Shown here: in pieces, positions 1-6,011 of the stretch
Numbering within the stretch: the first letter of the stretch is position 1
Layout of the letters: each line of letters opens with the position of its first letter
NCBI GenBank assembly: GCA_027310925.1
Contig: DAICZX010000062.1
Location: 1-6,388, forward strand
Direction of reading: 5' to 3'
Length of the DNA stretch: 6,388 nucleotides
From: Candidatus Parcubacteria bacterium
Lineage (GTDB): Bacteria > Patescibacteriota > Minisyncoccia > Phycocordibacterales > Phycocordibacteraceae
Notes under the pieces: model-generated
The model's database searches: none
What the model saw: the letters and a program-made list of their open reading frames with translations, nothing else
What the model was told of the DNA's origin: nothing
Program-made: the position numbers and the translations under genes

Positions 1-1233
1 CGCTTCGGGACCTTCGGACAGAAGGACTCGTGAAGAAGGTTGATGAAGGCTACTCGTTGGCGGATTAAAATCTTTTATCAATAAAGTTACGGCTATACCC
101 ATGAGGCAGACAAATCCACCCGTGACGGCGAAAAGGACTTGATAACTTCCAAACAGAAGAATGAGACTGCCGATGATTGGCCCGATGGTATCGGCGAGTG
201 GCCAGACACCACGGAATATATTTACCGTATTTATATCTCGTTCTGTAACGCGTCGGAAGAAGTGTCCCTCATTCATACTTTCGATAAGTGCGGCTCCAAT
301 GCGTGAGCTGATGAGAATACAGAGGATGAGGAAGATTGGTGAGGCCGAAGTAAGCAGACTGACCGACGCGAGAGCAGCGCCTGCGATTAGGAAGCCGGTG
401 ATCATGAGCTCTTTATCACCGAGGATTCGGTCGGCAATCCAGCCGGCTGGATACTCGATGAGCACGTAGGGAATAAGCATGATCGAAAATGTCCAGCCAA
501 GGTTTGACCATGGGATGCTGAGTACGTTATGAAGATAAATGGGGATATACAGTGGTGCCCAGACGTAAAAGAGGTAAAGGATAAGATGTCCAAGGGTAGC
601 CGCCGCAAGATCGCGGTCATGCATGATGCAAATAAATGCGTCACGCATGGTGGAGGTCGCGACGGGCGCACCTCGTGGGAGGTGTTGGGTTGCGAAGAGA
701 GCAATGAAGGGTACCATGACGGCTGCGGAAACGAGGAATACCCGACCATATGCATCGGAATTCATGAGAAGCACGCCTACAAAAAGTGGTGCAATAATTG
801 AAGCAACATTCCATGCGGTGAGAAAAATCGTGCGTACTCTCCCCGTGGTACCCTCTTCGGTGACCGTTGCTTCAAGGAGCAGATCAAGCTCGTAAGAAAG
901 GAGTGGTTGGAGCGAGATGGCCAAAGCGATAAGGATAGAAATCGCGAAGGTGCCTGGCGCGATAGCAAGAGCGAGGAGTACAAGCATTTCTGCAATCGCG
1001 AACACTAGTGCGAGACGTTGTGCACCATACCGAGCAACAAGTTTCGGTAGGAACGGGAAAGAGATGAGTGCGAAAATTGCGCCACCCGCAATGACGAGGC
1101 CGGTATATGCGGGTGGCATGAAGGATGCTAAATACGAAAGGGGAATGTAAGCAATAAGCGAGGAACACAGAGAAAAGAAGAAATTTCCGGTGGAAAGAAT
1201 GACTCGTGGATGCATTGTCCACGAGCATACCAT
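1..1233 (-). CDS. Major facilitator superfamily (MFS) transporter, C-terminal tail cut by window edge
   Basis: An unbroken frame of 411 codons runs off the left edge without a stop. The product is very hydrophobic and has about twelve membrane segments, the first at about residues 10-35 and the last at about 365-387, so only a C-terminal tail is missing. The loop between TM8 and TM9 has the MFS motif-A repeat (PAGWIADRILGDKELMITG, about 262-280: Gly, Ala-Asp-Arg, Gly). The matching loop after TM2 (about 61-75, PKLVARYGAQR) is degenerate. A conserved-looking stretch lies at about 335-355 (NIFRGVWPLADTIGP). MFS proteins are secondary carriers in the cytoplasmic membrane; the substrate cannot be told from sequence and drug or metabolite export is only a guess. 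The start is uncertain: ATG at 1233 or ATG at 1215 (MHPRVILS). Neither has a Shine-Dalgarno, and the second lies in a hairpin loop. It follows RNase J on the same strand after 169 nt. Confidence 0.9.
   Translation of the reverse strand, partial: MVCSWTMHPRVILSTGNFFFSLCSSLIAYIPLSYLASFMPPAYTGLVIAGGAIFALISFPFLPKLVARYGAQRLALVFAIAEMLVLLALAIAPGTFAISILIALAISLQPLLSYELDLLLEATVTEEGTTGRVRTIFLTAWNVASIIAPLFVGVLLMNSDAYGRVFLVSAAVMVPFIALFATQHLPRGAPVATSTMRDAFICIMHDRDLAAATLGHLILYLFYVWAPLYIPIYLHNVLSIPWSNLGWTFSIMLIPYVLIEYPAGWIADRILGDKELMITGFLIAGAALASVSLLTSASPIFLILCILISSRIGAALIESMNEGHFFRRVTERDINTVNIFRGVWPLADTIGPIIGSLILLFGSYQVLFAVTGGFVCLMGIAVTLLIKDFNPPTSSLHQPSSRVLLSEGPEA
1203..1225 (-). promoter_or_regulatory. Start-region hairpin of the MFS gene with an AUG in its loop
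   Basis: On the coding (minus) strand CTCGTGGA (1225-1218) and TCCACGAG (1210-1203) form a perfect 8-bp stem around the 7-nt loop CAATGCA. The loop contains the in-frame ATG at 1215-1213, and the first ATG (1233) lies 5 nt before the stem. No U-run follows, so this is not an intrinsic terminator. A hairpin here could restrict or select the start codon. One perfect 8-bp stem with a short loop is expected by chance in a window of this size, so only the placement makes it notable. Confidence 0.35.
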
Positions 1234-1280
1234 GTACGGGTTAGGGTTTGAGTATGACTAGACAAACGTCTATGAAGGCG

Positions 1281-1295
1281 GTGCAATGATTGCAC
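1281..1295. promoter_or_regulatory. Perfect 15-bp palindrome upstream of the MFS gene
   Basis: GTGCAATGATTGCAC has 7-bp arms around a single central base. Its near edge is 47 nt upstream of the first MFS ATG, within the 169-nt gap after RNase J. The size and symmetry suit a dimeric repressor operator, but it could also be a small hairpin in the rnj-MFS transcript. I found no convincing -10/-35 pair next to it, and no regulator gene is adjacent. Confidence 0.3.
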
Positions 1296-1402
1296 AGTAC
1301 GGCCCAGATGAGGTAAATCAAAAGCGACGAGATAGCTTTTAGGTTCTCAGGAACATGCAGACCGTCAACATCCCCAATACTTAATTGCGATATTGATTTT
1401 AT

Positions 1403-3298
1403 TTACATCCCAATTAATACCGGGATCACCATTGGTGCCTTGTTAGTTCGTGCGAAGAGAAATCCAGCTATCACATCAGTCAGATTGTTTTTTACGTAGT
1501 CAAGATCGATAGGGTTCATGTTATGTGTCGAGTCTTCAATCGTCTTTTTGATAAGGATCCGTGCCTCGTTGAGCAGATTCTGTGACTCGCGAAGATAGAT
1601 GAAGCCGCGACTGATGATATCCGGCGACTTGCGTAGCTTACCAGTCTTTAGATTCACGCTTGCGATGATGACGAACATGCCATCCTTTGCGAGTGATTGA
1701 CGATCACGGATGACAACCTCTTGTATATCGCCGATCATGAAGCCATCAACGACAAGCGGTGCAGACGGTACTTTCTGTTTATGCACAAACATCTCCTTTC
1801 CATCGATGATATCGATGACTGTTCCGTTGTCTGGAATAATGATGTTTGCCTTCGGGAAACCGGCTTGCTCGACCGCTTTTGCGTGACAAGTAGTCATTGA
1901 ACGGTAACCATACCCCGGCATGAAGAACTTTGCTTTTACCTGCTGGTTGATCCAAACGAGTTCGCCCGAATTACCGTGGCCAGTCGAGTGAACATCGCTC
2001 GATCGGTAATGAATGATCGTGACATTATTTCGGTAAAGATTATCCTTGAGCTTTTGCACTGAGATCTCATTGCCTGGGATGACAGACGACGAGAGTACGA
2101 TAGTGTCTCGTTCGTTAAATGTAATGTATTTGTGTTGCTTGGTCGCGATGCGCATCAGTGCGGCGAATTCTTCGCCTTGTGCACCGGTTGCAAGAACGAC
2201 GATCTTATTTGGCGGGTAATCACTCATTTCCTGGGCAGGAATGATCGTGTTCTTGTCGACTGTTAGCAACCCGGCTTTCTGGGCGATCTCAATGTTGTTT
2301 TTTATCGAACGGCCTTCGGTGACAATTTTTTTTCCGTACCGTTCGGCGAACTGGATGATGTTGATCATTCGCTCAAATTGCGAAGCGAAGGTCCCAATGA
2401 TCAGACGGCTCTGCACGGTCTTGATGATCTCCTCAAGTGTTTGGAGCACGCGTTGCTCCGGGATCGAGAAACCATCCTTCTCGGCGTTGGTGGAATCGGC
2501 AATGAAGAAGAGGTTATTCTCTTTCCCAACCTCGCCCCATGTTTTCTGCTCCCGTTCCGAGGGAACACCATCGACATGATCGAGCTTCAGATCACCAGTA
2601 ACGACAACATTACCGTAAGGAGTTCGAATTGAAACGCCCATAGAATCGGGAATCGAGTGCGTAACCGGAAAGAATCTCACGCGCGTGTTGCCGATTGCAA
2701 GTTCGGAATTGATCTCGATCTCGACAATTTCTGGTTTTGGGACGTCTGGATACTCTTCTTGTCGGCGCTGAATCATGATGCTGGTTGCGCGTCGCGTATA
2801 TATGGGCGGATTGCCGAAGCGTGGCAGCGTAAAAGGTATGCCGCCGATATGGTCGAGATGACCGTGAGTGATAATGACACCCTTTACACGCTCGGCATTT
2901 TTCTCTAGAAATTTTGTGTTCGGGAGCGTGTAATCAACACCTGGAACATCGTCTTCAGCTTTAAAATGAAAGCCAGCATCCATAACGATGATATCGCCGT
3001 TCACATCAATCGCCACCATGTTGCGGCCTACTTCTTCAACGCCACCCAGGGGAACGATGCGGACGACATTTTCTGCTGGTCGTTCCGGATAATAATCGGC
3101 TGTACGATTGGGACGTACATTTGAGAGTGCGGTCGGCCGACGCAGAATTCGTTGGATACGTCGTGAAGCGCCGCCAGGGCGTACCCCGCCACTGTGGTTT
3201 GACGATGATGGACGACTCCCACGATTAAAGCGCCGCTGCGTAGTGCGGGTATGCGGTTCTGAACGTGGTGCAGGAGCTGGTGCGGGGGCTGGATTCAT
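1403..3298 (-). CDS. rnj: Ribonuclease J (metallo-beta-lactamase/beta-CASP RNase) with motif-C His replaced by Tyr
   Basis: RNase J is a cytoplasmic zinc-dependent endo- and 5'-to-3' exoribonuclease for mRNA decay and rRNA maturation. The protein has 631 residues, longer than B. subtilis RNase J1 (about 555), because of a disordered Pro/Arg-rich N-terminal tail (residues 1-78, starting with a Pro-Ala repeat). The catalytic core starts at about 79 (VRIVPLGGVEEVGRNM). Visible metal motifs are HGHLDH (His145, His147, Asp149, His150), His214 in THSIPDS and Asp236 in GDLKLD. Beta-CASP landmarks are DSTNAE (268-273), GTFASQFER (302-310), GAQGE (372-376) and HSTGHG (437-442). The position matching RNase J1 His390, 22 residues after His441, is Tyr463 (PGYGYRSM, in place of the usual PVHG type). 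The C-terminal domain is complete and ends IPVLIGM. The ATG at 3298 has no Shine-Dalgarno. The gene follows the solute-binding protein after 64 nt, with no clear terminator between, so cotranscription is likely. Confidence 0.96.
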   Translation of the reverse strand: MNPAPAPAPAPRSEPHTRTTQRRFNRGSRPSSSNHSGGVRPGGASRRIQRILRRPTALSNVRPNRTADYYPERPAENVVRIVPLGGVEEVGRNMVAIDVNGDIIVMDAGFHFKAEDDVPGVDYTLPNTKFLEKNAERVKGVIITHGHLDHIGGIPFTLPRFGNPPIYTRRATSIMIQRRQEEYPDVPKPEIVEIEINSELAIGNTRVRFFPVTHSIPDSMGVSIRTPYGNVVVTGDLKLDHVDGVPSEREQKTWGEVGKENNLFFIADSTNAEKDGFSIPEQRVLQTLEEIIKTVQSRLIIGTFASQFERMINIIQFAERYGKKIVTEGRSIKNNIEIAQKAGLLTVDKNTIIPAQEMSDYPPNKIVVLATGAQGEEFAALMRIATKQHKYITFNERDTIVLSSSVIPGNEISVQKLKDNLYRNNVTIIHYRSSDVHSTGHGNSGELVWINQQVKAKFFMPGYGYRSMTTCHAKAVEQAGFPKANIIIPDNGTVIDIIDGKEMFVHKQKVPSAPLVVDGFMIGDIQEVVIRDRQSLAKDGMFVIIASVNLKTGKLRKSPDIISRGFIYLRESQNLLNEARILIKKTIEDSTHNMNPIDLDYVKNNLTDVIAGFLFARTNKAPMVIPVLIGM

Positions 3299-3362
3299 AA
3301 GGATTGGTTAGTTATTCGGGCTTGTAAAATTAATAAAGTTAAACCCGTACGAAAATGTGATT

Positions 3363-5075
3363 TTAATGTGCAAAGAACGGCCAGACCTTATCAGTTTCCA
3401 TATACCAAGACGCGACCGTTGCAAAGCGGTCCGCAGGCGTAATGATCTGTGGAAGTTTTACACCATGCAAATCCGTCGGCACCGCATAGGTGAAGTCAGG
3501 CGCATAAATAAATGCCGCAGGATAATCTGCAGCAATGGTGTCTTCAATTTTCTGCAAATCGGCTGTACGGGTATTCGGATCAGTCGAATTTCGTGCGTCC
3601 TCAAGCAGAGCATCAACATTTTTGTTTGCATACTGTGCGATATTGAGACCAGGATCATTGCGTTCCTGTGAATCCCAGAAAGCATAGAGATCCTGGCTAC
3701 GGCCAATGACCATGCCGTAAAGCAATGCTCCATATTTACGTGGGCGAATAACATTTTGCGAGAGATCGCCCGGCTCATAGAGTTCGATATCGACTGGAAT
3801 ACCGAGCTGTTCCCAATCTGCTCTCACACTACTCGCTACGTCCTTCATCTCTGGAACATTTGAAGTACGTATTGTGATATGGTCTAGGGTTAGTTTCGCG
3901 GCTATATTTTTCCAAACACGAAGAGAGCCATCGTAGGTCCATCCAGCTGACTCAAGTATCTGTGCCGCGTCCGCTGTCGGGTTTGCCGATTGGGGAACCG
4001 GTACTTGTTTCACGTTTCCGCCCGGCGGAATAGGTCCCATAAGGGCAGTTGCATAACCTCCAAGTACTTTTTTGACGATTTCTGAACGATTAATCGCCAG
4101 CGAAAGCGCTTTGCGCACCTCAATGCGTGCATACACCGGTTTCTCACTCGGGTTCCAGAATACGCCGAAGACGCGAGCATAGGGGGCCGTGAGATCCGTC
4201 GATGACGGAATGTCGTACGCACTCTGAATAGCACCGCTTTTAAGGGCAGCAATAAGATCGCTGGTGTTTGGATAGAAGTTGAGGCGGATACCATCTAGAT
4301 ACGGTCGACCAGACACGTAGTACGGATTCGCCGTAAGCGATACGCTCTGTATAAGTCCTGAAGAATCACGCGAAACCCCAGTGACCTTGAAGGGTCCGGC
4401 GCCCACCGGATTCGTTTCTAGGTTAGAGAAAGGAAACTCCTCACTCGAGACATTCTGCCAGAGATGGGCTGGAAGGACGCCAAGCGTTGTGAGTCCAAGA
4501 AAAGGCACATATGGCTTCGCGAGTGTGAAACGTACCGTACGTTGATCAATGGCAGTTACACTCACGCCGGACCAGTCCGCGTATTCTGGGCTATTAAGCG
4601 CCGGGTTCTGTGCTTGTTGTACAGTGAATACCACATCATTCGCCGTAACAGGTGTGCCGTCGGAAAACCTTGCATTTTTCCGTAGAGTGAATGTATACGA
4701 TTTCCCATCGGCAGAAATTGTGTAATTTTCCGCGAGTATTGGGACAAGTGCTCCTGAACCGGAAAGACCCATGAGTCCAGCGTAAGTAAGCGCTGAAAGG
4801 TCGCGGTCAGCATCGCTTATTGCGAGAAGTGGGTTTGTAAATTGTGGGCTCCCTATCTCGCCTTCAGTTAAGATTCCGCCATAAGTTGGTATTTGCACCA
4901 AGAGCGATTGTTCAAGCGTGTAAAGACTAGAGAGAGAAGCGAAACAGATGAGAACCCCAAAAAAGTATAAAAGGACGCGATCTCCCGAATGAAGGGCATG
5001 GATATGCGCTTCAAAACGTTCGAGCGGCTTAAAAGTCCGCGAGCGTGTTAATTGTTTCCATGCCCAGTTGCTCAT
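3363..5075 (-). CDS. Membrane-anchored extracellular solute-binding protein, family 5 (oligopeptide-binding type)
   Basis: The product has 570 residues and resembles SBP_bac_5 proteins (OppA/DppA type), which bind peptides or other small solutes outside the membrane for an ABC importer. A basic N-terminal cytoplasmic stretch (1-32) precedes one hydrophobic helix (about 33-53). There is no lipobox before Cys44 (VLIC), so it looks like an uncleaved anchor. Family landmarks are the opening GGILTEGEIGSPQFTNPL (66-83), YTFTLRKNARFSDGTPVTANDVVFT (127-151), NPVGAGPFKV (222-231), EVRKALSLAINR (319-330), and a C-terminal lobe with LNIAQYANKNVDALLEDAR (477-495). The stretch between the two lobes (about 281-308) is roughly 11 residues shorter than in E. 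coli DppA by recalled alignment. Its ATG overlaps the secG stop (ATGA). No permease or ATPase gene is in the window, so the transport partner, if any, is unknown; a non-transport role in the envelope is possible. Confidence 0.92.
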   Translation of the reverse strand: MSNWAWKQLTRSRTFKPLERFEAHIHALHSGDRVLLYFFGVLICFASLSSLYTLEQSLLVQIPTYGGILTEGEIGSPQFTNPLLAISDADRDLSALTYAGLMGLSGSGALVPILAENYTISADGKSYTFTLRKNARFSDGTPVTANDVVFTVQQAQNPALNSPEYADWSGVSVTAIDQRTVRFTLAKPYVPFLGLTTLGVLPAHLWQNVSSEEFPFSNLETNPVGAGPFKVTGVSRDSSGLIQSVSLTANPYYVSGRPYLDGIRLNFYPNTSDLIAALKSGAIQSAYDIPSSTDLTAPYARVFGVFWNPSEKPVYARIEVRKALSLAINRSEIVKKVLGGYATALMGPIPPGGNVKQVPVPQSANPTADAAQILESAGWTYDGSLRVWKNIAAKLTLDHITIRTSNVPEMKDVASSVRADWEQLGIPVDIELYEPGDLSQNVIRPRKYGALLYGMVIGRSQDLYAFWDSQERNDPGLNIAQYANKNVDALLEDARNSTDPNTRTADLQKIEDTIAADYPAAFIYAPDFTYAVPTDLHGVKLPQIITPADRFATVASWYMETDKVWPFFAH

Positions 5076-5083
5076 GATCCTCC
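5072..5083 (-). promoter_or_regulatory. secG/solute-binding protein stop-start overlap with internal Shine-Dalgarno
   Basis: The secG stop TGA and the downstream ATG share the sequence ATGA (5075-5072). A GGAGG lies 3 nt before that ATG (5083-5079), inside the last secG codons. The arrangement suits translational coupling by a re-initiating ribosome. The spacing is shorter than usual, and the GGAGG also encodes the Gly-Gly end of SecG, so its role as a ribosome binding site is not certain. Confidence 0.55.
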
Positions 5084-5311
5084 GAGAAGGAAGTTTGCTA
5101 TTGCTGCGAGTACGAGAAGCACCGCGATAACGATTGTCGCATTGAATAGAAACTTTTCAGCGCCTCTGCGCTTATAAAATGTCGACGCAAAATTGTCGCC
5201 TCCGAAAGCTCCGCCGAGGGTTGCGCCGCGCTGCTGAAGCACGATGCCAACAATGAGGAGTATTGAGAGGGTAATTTCCGCGTACGGCAGTGCCGATACG
5301 AGTGCCTCCAT
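5072..5311 (-). CDS. secG: Preprotein translocase subunit SecG
   Basis: SecG is the small accessory subunit of the SecYEG channel and assists SecA-driven export. The 79-residue product has the family layout: TM1 (about 8-26, YAEITLSILLIVGIVLQQ), the conserved Gly-rich loop (QQRGATLGGAFGG, about 26-38), a short FYKRRGAEKFLF segment (about 44-55) and TM2 (about 56-76). The ATG at 5311 is chosen because it gives the usual length of about 75-80 residues with TM1 close to the N-terminus, and has a weak AGGA 6 nt upstream. An in-frame ATG at 5371 would add 20 residues without family character. It is the first gene of the minus-strand block and overlaps the solute-binding protein gene by 4 nt, suggesting the two envelope proteins are made together. 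Confidence 0.92.
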   Translation of the reverse strand: MEALVSALPYAEITLSILLIVGIVLQQRGATLGGAFGGDNFASTFYKRRGAEKFLFNATIVIAVLLVLAAIANFLLGGS

Positions 5312-5321
5312 CTGTAGTCCT

Positions 5322-5351
5322 AGGATACCACGGATCGAGGAATAGGTGCAA
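5322..5351 (-). promoter_or_regulatory. Possible sigma70-type promoter for secG
   Basis: On the minus strand TTGCAC (5351-5346) and TATCCT (5327-5322) are 18 nt apart and lie just upstream of the secG ATG at 5311. They match the TTGACA/TATAAT consensus at 3/6 and 4/6 positions. Transcription would begin only a few bases before the ATG, giving a nearly leaderless mRNA. The match is weak and based only on position and consensus. Confidence 0.3.
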
Positions 5352-5606
5352 GGTACCGAATAGAATAGCAATCTACAGCGTAAAACAAGGACTTATCGGA
5401 GAAGTCAGAGCAACTAGAATCACCAACCGTACTCAGGAATTATCAAGAAGAATCATCTTTCATCATTTTTTGGACAACCAATGGGCTTCTTAAGCATAAG
5501 AATGGATATAAAGATGCAAAACACTGTTTTTCTATTCGATAGGCGGTGATAATTTCGTTTGCTGCGAACTCAATTTCTTTTCTATCGGGCCTCATTTTGC
5601 ATTTGC

Positions 5607-5635
5607 TTGCGTAGCAAGAAAAATTTCTCTATACT
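5607..5635 (+). promoter_or_regulatory. Probable sigma70-type promoter of the groES-groEL operon
   Basis: TTGCGT (5607-5612) and TATACT (5630-5635) are 17 nt apart. The -10 element matches TATAAT at 5 of 6 positions, the -35 element at 3 of 6. The predicted start near 5642 leaves a leader of about 46 nt before the groES ATG. The dyad CTTGC-GTA-GCAAG (5606-5618) covers the -35 element and GTGTACAC (5638-5645) covers the likely start site, so either could be an operator. No CIRCE element is visible. Confidence 0.5.
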
Positions 5636-5677
5636 CTGTGTACACGTGCGGGGGGCGATTATTCACCATTTATATTT

Positions 5678-5683
5678 GGAGAA
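5678..5683 (+). promoter_or_regulatory. groES ribosome binding site
   Basis: GGAGAA lies 4 nt before the ATG at 5688 (GGAG to ATG is 6 nt), a good Shine-Dalgarno at normal spacing. It settles the groES start at 5688 rather than the in-frame ATG at 5559, whose extra 43 residues have no GroES character and would overlap the promoter. Confidence 0.8.
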
Positions 5684-5687
5684 CGAT

Positions 5688-5993
5688 ATGATAAAAAAAT
5701 TTCCACTGACACCACTCAGCGATCGTGTTGTAGTACAGCCCACAGACAAAGGCGGCGAAAAGAAGCTTCCGTCGGGCATCATTATTCCTGAGACGGTGGA
5801 TAAGGAAAAGCCAATGCAAGGCGCAGTCGTTGCGGTTGGTCCAGGCAAGTATGAGGACGGGAAACATTTGCCGATGCAGGTGAAGACGGGTGATACGGTG
5901 CTCTTTAGTAAGTACGGCTACGACGAGGTAAAGATTGAGGGGAAAGAATTCTATATCCTCTCGGAATCCAGCATTCTAGGCATCGTAAATTAA
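5688..5993 (+). CDS. groES: Co-chaperonin GroES (Hsp10)
   Basis: GroES is the heptameric lid of the GroEL chamber and drives ATP-dependent folding in the cytoplasm. The 101-residue product matches the family along its full length: N-terminal PLSDRVVVQP (9-18), mobile loop around 20-42 with the hydrophobic Ile tripeptide that docks on GroEL (SGIIIPE, 29-35), GAVVAVGPGK (45-54), the roof hairpin around 55-62, VKTGDTVLFSKYGYDEVKIEGKEFYIL (65-91) and the terminal SESSILGIV (92-100). It is slightly longer than the usual 95-97 residues, mainly at the mobile loop and N-terminus. It is first in an operon with groEL, which starts 18 nt after its stop. Confidence 0.97.
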   Translation: MIKKFPLTPLSDRVVVQPTDKGGEKKLPSGIIIPETVDKEKPMQGAVVAVGPGKYEDGKHLPMQVKTGDTVLFSKYGYDEVKIEGKEFYILSESSILGIVN

Positions 5994-6011
5994 TCATATT
6001 TTTACATCACT

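Larger units (their letters stand above)
5312..5687. other. Divergent intergenic region between secG and groES
   Basis: These 376 bases separate two divergent transcription units, and I see no convincing gene in them. The region is fairly AT-rich. Besides the promoter candidates it holds short perfect dyads: TTCTTA-AGCA-TAAGAA (5487-5502), AAAACA-C-TGTTTT (5518-5530), CTTGC-GTA-GCAAG (5606-5618) and GTGTACAC (5638-5645). The last two overlap the groES promoter candidate. I could not find the HrcA operator CIRCE (TTAGCACTC-N9-GAGTGCTAA) or an HspR-type HAIR box (CTTGAGT-N7-ACTCAAG). Dyads this short are common by chance, so any regulatory role is unproven. Confidence 0.6.

Noticed and set aside
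402..1228. Short minus- and plus-strand frames within the MFS region
   Set aside because: The single 411-codon frame with twelve membrane segments and motif A explains the region; the others are out-of-frame shadows of it.
1343..1354. LexA-like dyad GTTC-N4-GAAC in the rnj-MFS gap
   Set aside because: The half-sites are in the reverse order of the LexA box (GAAC-N4-GTTC), and no SOS gene is nearby.
2241..2908. Plus-strand open frames antisense to RNase J
   Set aside because: They lie wholly opposite a well-supported gene, have no recognisable motifs, and look like mirror-frame shadows.
3317..3347. Possible terminator between the solute-binding protein and RNase J
   Set aside because: The stem (CGGGTTT with AAGCCCG, one wobble) has a 17-nt loop and no following U-run on the minus strand, so it does not look like an intrinsic terminator.
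5312..5371. N-terminal extension of SecG to the ATG at 5371
   Set aside because: It adds 20 residues with no SecG character, covers the promoter candidate, and makes the protein longer than the family norm.
5559..5687. N-terminal extension of GroES to the ATG at 5559
   Set aside because: GroES proteins begin close to the PLSDRVVV motif, the ATG at 5688 has a clear Shine-Dalgarno, and the extension overlaps the probable promoter.
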